From Lachnospira sp. UBA5912 (GTDB taxonomy: Bacteria > Bacillota > Clostridia > Lachnospirales > Lachnospiraceae): DNA of 13,143 nucleotides. The stretch is from positions 1 through 13,143 of the forward strand of contig DJDY01000164.1 of assembly GCA_002435585.1 (NCBI GenBank). Reading direction: 5' to 3'. A program made the position numbers and the translations under genes. Shown here one piece after another: positions 1 through 5,735 of the stretch (the first letter of the stretch is position 1; each line of letters opens with the position of its first letter). The notes under the pieces were generated by a model. That model did no database searches and had not been told where the DNA came from. It was given only the letters and a program-made list of their open reading frames with translations.

Positions 1-23
1 TAAGTTAGCTAAATAGTAATATA
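1..23 (+). repeat. Inverted repeat, left copy, of a putative tail-fibre inversion site
   Basis: These bases match the minus strand of 626 to 604 at 22 of 23 positions. The one interior mismatch is base 6, which is T here and G in the other copy. The longest uninterrupted match is AGCTAAATAGTAATATA (7 to 23). Identity stops at base 24 on the inner side; on the outer side the window ends, so the repeat may be longer. The two copies are in opposite orientation and both are read in the same codon phase (Leu-Asn-Ser-Asn-Ile), as expected of a crossover site inside coding sequence. No obvious dyad typical of a Gin/Hin-type serine invertase site was seen, so the recombinase class is unknown. Confidence 0.8.
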
Positions 24-263
24 ACAAAAACTTTTATAAATACAAAAGAAACGATATATATACCACTACAAACAATGCTATTAATATATGAAACAGCGTT
101 TGATGCGGGCACTTATATAATACGAAGAGAAGCAAGTAATAGAATGTTTCTTCACTCTCTTAAAGAAAGTTCAAAGGTTAATATTGGACTTGATGGTGGT
201 AACATAAAAATTATCAATAATTCAGATGTCGGTGGTGATATTCTTACTATACATTTTAACTAA
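9..263 (+). pseudogene. Silent alternative C-terminal module of the tail fibre, inverted orientation
   Basis: This open plus-strand frame follows a TAG at 6-8, begins with the repeat-encoded LNSNI and continues 79 residues to a TAA at 261-263. It has no convincing start of its own: the first ATG (75) lacks a clear ribosome binding site and would remove part of the module. Its end, with GGNIKIINN then DILTIHF, resembles the layout of the expressed fibre's end (NGTVNIEIGD then YWLILF), suggesting a diverged copy of the same beta-rich tip domain. It points opposite to every other gene here and converges on the fibre gene. Inversion across the 23-base repeats would join it in frame to the fibre's first 47 residues, giving a 126-residue fibre. 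The alternative is a dead remnant of an old duplication. Confidence 0.72.
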
Positions 264-274
264 ATTGTTGTTGA

Positions 275-299
275 TGTGTATACAAGGATTGTATATATA
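275..299. other. AT-rich palindrome between two convergent fibre modules
   Basis: TATACAA (279-285), a GGA spacer and TTGTATA (289-295) form a perfect inverted repeat. In a plus-strand transcript the stem extends to 11 pairs (275-285 with 289-299) using two G-U wobbles. It lies in the 49 bases between the stop of the silent module (263) and the stop of the expressed fibre (313). It could act as a weak bidirectional terminator for whichever module is expressed, but it is AT-rich and has no T-run, so function is uncertain. Confidence 0.35.
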
Positions 300-312
300 A
301 AGCAATAATTAA

Positions 313-744
313 TTAGACGAACAGTATTAACCAGTAGTTTCCCCAACGCTGCACATCTCCAATTTCAATATTTACTGTTCCATTTGAATTTTCAGTAACC
401 GATATCGTTCCTTCTGATATATAATTATCATCAGCTTTTCCTGTTGAAGCTAGAGTTGTAAATAACGCACAACATCGAAGCGTAGGGACACTATTCCCAT
501 TTCCAATGAGTAATGCTGCTACTCTATGTATTTTTTTAATATTTGTAAACACTATTTTATCAGAGTTATTTGACTGAACAGCTCCATAACATCGTAAAAC
601 AGATATATTACTATTTAGCTCACTTATCATATCATTATTCGCCTTGATTCCGTCTTCCATGTGGTTCAACCTCGTAGCACTCCATGGTGTGCCTCCACTT
701 GGTCCGTTTTTCCATAATTGTTTTACATATTCTATAAAATTCAT
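313..744 (-). CDS. Small tail fibre / baseplate protein, expressed module of an invertible cassette
   Basis: This 143-residue protein probably sits at the tail tip and contacts the host; it is the last gene of the tail module. The first 41 residues hold a conserved phage tail-fibre entry motif (WKNGPSGGTP, then SATRLNHMEDGI at about 22-33). From residue 48 the sequence changes to a variable, beta-rich module ending in YWLILFV. I start it at the ATG at 744 because AAAGGA lies 10 bases upstream and the conserved motif normally begins near there; an in-frame ATG at 783 would add 13 poorly conserved residues and overlap the previous gene. The 23-base inverted repeat lies at codons 40 to 47, exactly at the border between constant and variable parts. 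Receptor binding is inferred from position and architecture; the target is unknown. Confidence 0.75.
   Translation of the reverse strand: MNFIEYVKQLWKNGPSGGTPWSATRLNHMEDGIKANNDMISELNSNISVLRCYGAVQSNNSDKIVFTNIKKIHRVAALLIGNGNSVPTLRCCALFTTLASTGKADDNYISEGTISVTENSNGTVNIEIGDVQRWGNYWLILFV
604..626 (-). repeat. Inverted repeat, right copy, inside the tail fibre gene
   Basis: This is the partner of bases 1 to 23, in opposite orientation, with 22 of 23 bases identical. It encodes Ser-Glu-Leu-Asn-Ser-Asn-Ile in the fibre frame, where the left copy has TAG in place of the Glu codon GAG. Sequence similarity to the left copy ends at 603, where the variable module begins. The two copies bound an invertible segment of about 580 bases. 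Confidence 0.8.
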
Positions 745-773
745 ATCATTTATTTCCTTTCTTATTCTAATAT

Positions 774-3365
774 TTAGACCCATTCACTATTTCCAGATTC
801 GTATCGATATGAGGCAATAATAGTATTATCTATATAAATGCGAAGATATGTACCATCCCATCCAAATGAAATATCGTTTGAAGGAGTTCTATTTAAAGCT
901 GCTCCACACCAACCAATATTCTGATTGTACAATTTGAAAGAATCTGTTTTAATACCTCCTATTGCCGATAAGGCACAATCATCATAATACTTAGTTCCAT
1001 TGCCACAAATACGAATATATCCTTTACCTATTTTTGTGTATCTCTGGAAATCCGGCTGATACCATAATGTTATACCATCTCTAAGTACTGAAACTTCTGT
1101 ACCAGCTGAGCCAGTTATAATAAGTCCGTCTCCGCTTCCATCTGCACTATTTGATACCAATGTAAGTGTGTTTATATCTTCCTTATTTCTTGCATGTATT
1201 CCATGTGGATGTACTAAGGTATATGTACTATTCGTTGTGTCTGCCAACTTAAGATAGCCACCATAAAGATGTACCTCAGAATCAAATTTATTACCTGCTT
1301 CTGTTAATTGACCACACGAACACATTTCGCCTGCTGCTGTTACATACCACTTTCCTTTCCACGTATCCCATGACCCAGAGTTGGGATTATCATTCGTTAA
1401 GGTTGCAAACACCCAGTCCGTGCCTTTTGTTGCAATATTCATTCCTGCACAATACTTATTATCCGCCGTAATCTTCCTGATTGAATTCGATTCGATATTC
1501 CAACCTCCAATAGTTCCACCTTTTCCAATGAACTTATCACATGTTATAGTTCCATCTGAACTAATACTTGTATTAGTGCTGCTAAGTGTGAATCTATCGC
1601 CACTAAGGTTAAGACCACCACGGGCAGTTATATTAATGGTATCTGCTATAGCCTCAATCGCACTTTTAAGCTGTCCGTCCTTATTCTCTATGAATGCTGT
1701 AAGACTTGCAGATGTAGCATAATCACCCAGCTTGGCACTCACCGCCGCTGATATGCTTGTCTTGCCCGGACTAATAGATTCTATAATGTCCGCTGTAGTT
1801 GAATAATCTTTTAATGCTGTGTCTGTATAACCAGTAGCATTGGTTGTAGCTGTTCCTGCTGCATCATCAGCATACTTCTGTGTAGCATATGTTGCCTTTA
1901 ATGAAGCTGTAATAGACGACTTATCATCTTTAATCTCCTGAACGATTTTATTAACCATTTCTGTTGTAGTAGAATAGTTGTTAGATAAATCTTTTCTTAC
2001 ACTCGTAAGCTCACCTGTTATATTATCTACAGCAACATCATGCTTTGCGAATCTGTTAAGCATATATGCCGTTTCTGTGTTAGATATCTCTTCCCACGTC
2101 CAAGCATCATTTTTCTTTACAAATCTCCACGTCTTATTAGCTGTTGGATTATATGCTATAGCTCCTATATGCAGAGCATATGCTGAATCATTATATAGCC
2201 ATGTATCTGTTTCAAGTGGATACCAGTCATCTGCCGGATATACTGGCACAAAGAACTCCGTTGCCGGATAATTATTCAGGGTAGGAGTTTCTGTAACTGT
2301 ATATGTATTGAAATCTCCACCTATCCGCTTATACGTTTCTGATACATATGTTTTAACCTTATCCGATTCCAGTTTTATAGCCGATTCCATATCTTTTGTA
2401 ACCGTATAATTCTTTAATGCATCAGTTAATGCATTTGCTGCAGTACCTTCTGCCGCTGACTGTGCCGCACTTGCCACTCCATCCGCATATTCCTTGGTAG
2501 AATTTATTCCATCTGTAAAATCTGTCGTAGTTGTATACGTTTTAGATATACTTAGTTCCAATGATTCTGCACTCTGCTGTATCAGTGACTTAACTGATTC
2601 TGTCGTTGAATAATTATCTCTTATATCAACCTTAACCCTGCTAACTTCTGCTGTTATCCCATCAATAGCAACCTGAAACGCTGTATGCTTATTAAGCATA
2701 TAAGCAGTCTCTGATGATGATATTTCAGTCCACCCATATAACCCGGATGTCTGTTTAAGAAACTTCCAGGCACGATTAGAACTTTTCATATAAGCAACCG
2801 CACCTGCGTGCTTAGCATACTCTTCCTGTGAGTACTGCCACGTATCTGTTTCAAGAGGGTACCAGTCTTCCGCCGGATATACTTTTACAAAGAACTCACT
2901 CGCTGGGTAATTATCCATGTTCGGAGCTTCTGTAATATCATATATCTCAAATGTACCATTAAGCTGCTTGGTAACGTCCGACATATCTATCTTAAAGCTG
3001 TCTAATGTTGTCTTAACGTCATTAAACTTGCTTTTTATAGAGTTGCCTTCCTCATCAATATCCGTCCACCAGAGCTTATGCTCTATGAATGTCTTAGCCT
3101 GCAACATAGTTGAACCCCATGCCTCAGAACCACCATCAATGTAACTATTAATCGTCTGAAATGTACTCTCTAATGTCTGGTCTGTTGTATCAACATGTAT
3201 CTTGCTTGCATTAAAAGTGTTACTCTTATCAGCATTCATAACACTGAATACACTGTCTATATCAAGCTTCTTACCAGATATGGCAGCATTATCTGATACC
3301 ATGTCATTCCTGATAATCGCTCTCTTAATGCCTGATTCCTGAACTCCATAGAGTGGGTCAAACAT
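774..3365 (-). CDS. Tail spike / host-recognition protein, C-terminal part of a gene split by an amber codon
   Basis: This 863-residue frame continues the tail hub gene upstream in the same reading frame. The 30 codons between the TAG at 3458-3456 and this ATG are open and contain no ATG, GTG or TTG. The ATG at 3365 has no good ribosome binding site, so independent translation looks doubtful. The protein has a spike-like modular layout. Two tandem modules (residues about 142-265 and 355-478) share PLETDTW, ETAYMLN and NYSTT motifs. Alanine-rich helical or coiled-coil linkers follow each. A region around 583-625 (GGLNLSGDRF, KGGTIGGW) is typical of phage tail spikes, and the C-terminal receptor-type tip is cysteine- and aromatic-rich. 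It ends in TAA, 29 bases before the fibre start. With TAG readthrough the whole product would be 1394 residues. Confidence 0.7.
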   Translation of the reverse strand: MFDPLYGVQESGIKRAIIRNDMVSDNAAISGKKLDIDSVFSVMNADKSNTFNASKIHVDTTDQTLESTFQTINSYIDGGSEAWGSTMLQAKTFIEHKLWWTDIDEEGNSIKSKFNDVKTTLDSFKIDMSDVTKQLNGTFEIYDITEAPNMDNYPASEFFVKVYPAEDWYPLETDTWQYSQEEYAKHAGAVAYMKSSNRAWKFLKQTSGLYGWTEISSSETAYMLNKHTAFQVAIDGITAEVSRVKVDIRDNYSTTESVKSLIQQSAESLELSISKTYTTTTDFTDGINSTKEYADGVASAAQSAAEGTAANALTDALKNYTVTKDMESAIKLESDKVKTYVSETYKRIGGDFNTYTVTETPTLNNYPATEFFVPVYPADDWYPLETDTWLYNDSAYALHIGAIAYNPTANKTWRFVKKNDAWTWEEISNTETAYMLNRFAKHDVAVDNITGELTSVRKDLSNNYSTTTEMVNKIVQEIKDDKSSITASLKATYATQKYADDAAGTATTNATGYTDTALKDYSTTADIIESISPGKTSISAAVSAKLGDYATSASLTAFIENKDGQLKSAIEAIADTINITARGGLNLSGDRFTLSSTNTSISSDGTITCDKFIGKGGTIGGWNIESNSIRKITADNKYCAGMNIATKGTDWVFATLTNDNPNSGSWDTWKGKWYVTAAGEMCSCGQLTEAGNKFDSEVHLYGGYLKLADTTNSTYTLVHPHGIHARNKEDINTLTLVSNSADGSGDGLIITGSAGTEVSVLRDGITLWYQPDFQRYTKIGKGYIRICGNGTKYYDDCALSAIGGIKTDSFKLYNQNIGWCGAALNRTPSNDISFGWDGTYLRIYIDNTIIASYRYESGNSEWV
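1932..2303 (-). repeat. Second copy of an internal tail-spike module
   Basis: This region encodes residues about 355-478 of the spike part and is homologous to 2571-2942. Shared residues include NYPA.EFFV, VYPA.DWYPLETDTW, GA.AY, ETAYMLN and NYSTT. DNA similarity is high around the PLETDTW segment (near 2205-2275), so the duplication is visible at base level too. Confidence 0.75.
2571..2942 (-). repeat. First copy of an internal tail-spike module
   Basis: This region encodes residues about 142-265 and lies about 639 bases upstream, in transcription order, of its partner at 1932-2303. The aligned module carries a small aromatic-rich domain (DWYPLETDTW) followed by a helical linker. Such repeats are common in phage spikes and can expand or contract by recombination. 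Confidence 0.75.
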
Positions 3366-3455
3366 CAGATTACCATCTTTATCCCAGATATAAATGTTAT
3401 AATCGCCTGATGCATCCTTACCAAGCTGGATCCGTACCCTATCCTTGTCACTTAT

Positions 3456-3458
3456 CTA
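3456..3458 (-). other. In-frame amber (TAG) codon splitting the tail hub/spike gene
   Basis: On the minus strand the reading runs ...KSTWKDNTI, TAG, then ISDKDRVRIQLGKDASG without a frame change. The 31 codons from the TAG (counting it) to the next ATG show no other stop and encode a protein-like stretch ending YNIYIWDKDGNL. In related tail proteins, as I recall them, a glutamine follows NTI, so CAG to TAG (a single C-to-T change) is the simplest origin. That recollection needs an alignment to confirm it. Confidence 0.85.
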
Positions 3459-4958
3459 GATTGTATTATCTTTCCAAGTAGACTTGCCATCATCTGAATG
3501 CACATTCATTACTGTTGTATTAATGTCTATACCAGTTATCTTATCAAATGCCAGGTCTTTTATCATGGCACTTGTTATCTGCGCATTACCGATTACAGAT
3601 ACAACAGAATTAGCAAAATCCGTTGTTATAGTTGTGCCTGTTGCAGTACCGAACAGTAGTGTATTTACCTTTTCAACATCAACATTCAGGTCATTAATAC
3701 TTGCTTTTACAGCTTCAAAGTCAGTTGCCTTTAAATCAGCGAATTCACCACTAAGCGACTTAAGGCTCTCAATCGTTGCGTACGTAATCTTTGCTACATT
3801 CGACTCAAGATAATTGTTCCGGATATTCTCTAAGTCATTGTTAATAGATACAATCGTTTCTGCCTGTACTGTATTAGCCTTAACCCAGTCTGCATCTACT
3901 TTCTTGGCTATAAGCTCTTTTGTTAACACCAAGTCAGAATATATTCTCTCATTCTGCTGTGTGGTTGGACCTTTAAAGTCAACTTCCTGCTCAGTCTGTG
4001 TCTTGCCATATGATGTTATAGTCATAGCAAGACCACCATCATATTCCTGCTGTATGTTCATTACCGGTACCTTGTAAGTGCCTTCACCATCTTCCACAGT
4101 AATTATATCCCACGGATCCAGACGAACATCTCCTAATGTCTTAACAGATGCACCCCTGTAACTAAAGCCACTAAGCTTCTTAAAAATATTATCAAGCCTA
4201 TTCTGTGTCATAAATGGATTATCAAATGTAACACCAAGTATTCCACCGCCAGACGTTAAAGTTGTAGAGTTATCAACATTACATGATAACTTTTCCAGAT
4301 TATAATTGCTTTCATCTTTCTCAAAGCTCATTATCCTTGTAACATCCAGCTTATAATCCACATCCGCATACCATTTAATAACAATAGTTCCTGTTCTATC
4401 AACACATGCAAAGCCACCTGCCATAGAAGCGATATATCCTATCATTTCTCTGTATGTATATCCCACAGGCTTTGTTGATATCGTTATCGAAGAATCTATA
4501 TTACTTACATCCACAGGAACACCACAGCCGGCGCTTATCTCATTCAGAACAGATACAGCACTTGCTGGATATGTAAGATTAGATACATATAACCCTGTTG
4601 TTTTCATCATTCTGTCATATGCTGTAAATGTTGTGGTTGCCTGGTCATTTGTTGGATGTTCTGCAGTAAAAAAGCCAACTGGAATGTATTCATACTTTCC
4701 ACTTGGCAGCTTCAATCCTATCTCTATTGGTATCTCCGTATTCTCAAACAGCTCATCTATTCTCTTAATGGTAAGCTCTATCTTAGCCGCCACAGCCGAA
4801 CCTAACTGCAGGTATTCTTCACTACTGCTTGAAGTTTCATAGCTAAGCTTCTTAAAGTTAGCATATATCCACTTATCATTTATCTTAAGCCTGCCTCTGA
4901 ATGTTCTTGACGGACTTCTTATCATTGTTTTAAATGCATCTGTTACATTGTTATACAT
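3456..4958 (-). CDS. Tail hub / Tal-like baseplate protein, N-terminal part of an amber-split gene
   Basis: This 500-residue product is the expected hub at the tail tip that attaches the spike to the tail tube. Residues 1 to about 325 look like the beta-rich hub domain of siphophage Tal proteins (VGFFTAEHPTND at about 94-105, RLDPWDIITVEDG at 279-291). After this comes a helical, probably coiled-coil linker (about 335-430) and a spike-type segment, NAQITSAMIKDLAFDKITG (about 458-476). The ATG at 4958 follows AGGAG with 8 bases of spacing. It begins one codon after the TAG of the gene upstream and in the same frame. It stops at a TAG after which the frame remains open into the 863-residue spike part, so the complete gene would run from 4958 to 774. 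Known hub function is inferred from domain pattern and gene order. No catalytic motif of a tail lysin was recognised. Confidence 0.8.
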   Translation of the reverse strand: MYNNVTDAFKTMIRSPSRTFRGRLKINDKWIYANFKKLSYETSSSSEEYLQLGSAVAAKIELTIKRIDELFENTEIPIEIGLKLPSGKYEYIPVGFFTAEHPTNDQATTTFTAYDRMMKTTGLYVSNLTYPASAVSVLNEISAGCGVPVDVSNIDSSITISTKPVGYTYREMIGYIASMAGGFACVDRTGTIVIKWYADVDYKLDVTRIMSFEKDESNYNLEKLSCNVDNSTTLTSGGGILGVTFDNPFMTQNRLDNIFKKLSGFSYRGASVKTLGDVRLDPWDIITVEDGEGTYKVPVMNIQQEYDGGLAMTITSYGKTQTEQEVDFKGPTTQQNERIYSDLVLTKELIAKKVDADWVKANTVQAETIVSINNDLENIRNNYLESNVAKITYATIESLKSLSGEFADLKATDFEAVKASINDLNVDVEKVNTLLFGTATGTTITTDFANSVVSVIGNAQITSAMIKDLAFDKITGIDINTTVMNVHSDDGKSTWKDNTI

Positions 4959-4961
4959 AGG

Positions 4962-5363
4962 CTATTCTCCTATCATAAATTCTAATGCTGCCATTTCCTT
5001 TGAGGTTGGTGTATCGTACTTTTCTGTATCACACATTTCAAGTGTACTCATTGGTACTGTCATAATCTCTACTTCAACTTCAAGATTAGCTATATCATTA
5101 AGTTCCTTAAGTGCTTCCTTTTTTGTTTTCTCATCTGGAAATACTATTTCATTATCTTTGAATACATACTCCCCATTCTTATCCTTGGCTGCCTTCTCAT
5201 CAAGGACCTTCTGATTCTGCGCTGTTGCTGTTTCACACTCTGCTATAAGCACCTTTAAGTTCTTTGCAATAGCATAATTAAGCTTTACAGGAAAATGTCC
5301 GTTAATCCCCTGTAACTCTACTGCCTTGTTTCTTATATCACTAACCTTTAATGTCTGTTTCAT
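4962..5363 (-). CDS. DUF1617-like small tail-module protein
   Basis: This 133-residue protein resembles the DUF1617 group often found just before the hub gene in phages of Gram-positive bacteria. The recognisable features are LNYAIAKNLKVLIAE near residues 28-42, a charged helical middle, NLEVEVEIMTV, and the end MAALEFMIGE. Its function is not established. It looks mostly helical, with no signal peptide or membrane segment. The start at 5363 is well supported by TAAGGAG six bases upstream, which overlaps the stop of the preceding gene. It ends in TAG two codons before the hub ATG, in the same frame, so any readthrough would fuse it to the hub. The short spacing indicates translational coupling. 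Confidence 0.65.
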   Translation of the reverse strand: MKQTLKVSDIRNKAVELQGINGHFPVKLNYAIAKNLKVLIAECETATAQNQKVLDEKAAKDKNGEYVFKDNEIVFPDEKTKKEALKELNDIANLEVEVEIMTVPMSTLEMCDTEKYDTPTSKEMAALEFMIGE

Positions 5364-5372
5364 ATGCGCTCC

Positions 5373-5723
5373 TTACTGCTGAATAATAGACACACTTGCA
5401 CTTCTGTAATAGAAAATACCATCATCCAGCTCTCCTATTACTTCCTTGCTTAGCGTACCTCTGTAACTTGTTATTGTTATATCCTGTCCATCATCATGGA
5501 ATGTTATTGGGAAGAATCCGGCGACAAGCTTACTCTTAATAAGCACCAGTTCATCTTCCTGGAGCACTCCCCAGGATATAGATAATGTCTTCTTTTCAGC
5601 AACTACATCACCTAACATTGTTCCATCAAGTGCTCGTCCTGTCGAAGAGGACCATATAATCTCATCATCCACTTTGATGGACACAGGAGCCGGTAGCTCC
5701 TGATTGTCACATCTTAGTATCAA
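5373..5723 (-). CDS. Small beta-rich tail protein with a TTG start (DUF6711-like?)
   Basis: This 116-residue protein follows the tape measure gene, where many siphophages encode the distal tail protein, but it is much shorter than a classic Dit (about 250 residues or more). The sequence is beta-rich, with a SSSTGRALDGTMLGD segment near residues 25-39, an LSISWGVL strand near 47-54 and an aromatic YYRSASVSI end. It may belong to the DUF6711 group, recalled without a search. The start is TTG at 5723, with AAGGA nine bases upstream. The nearby ATG and GTG codons are out of frame and stop within one or two codons. A role as a tail-tip adaptor is inference from position only. Confidence 0.6.
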   Translation of the reverse strand: MILRCDNQELPAPVSIKVDDEIIWSSSTGRALDGTMLGDVVAEKKTLSISWGVLQEDELVLIKSKLVAGFFPITFHDDGQDITITSYRGTLSKEVIGELDDGIFYYRSASVSIIQQ

Positions 5724-5735
5724 TTCATCACATCC

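Noticed and set aside
774..1000. Diversity-generating retroelement variable region at the spike end
   Set aside because: No second near-identical template copy with adenine-specific differences and no reverse transcriptase frame is visible in the window.
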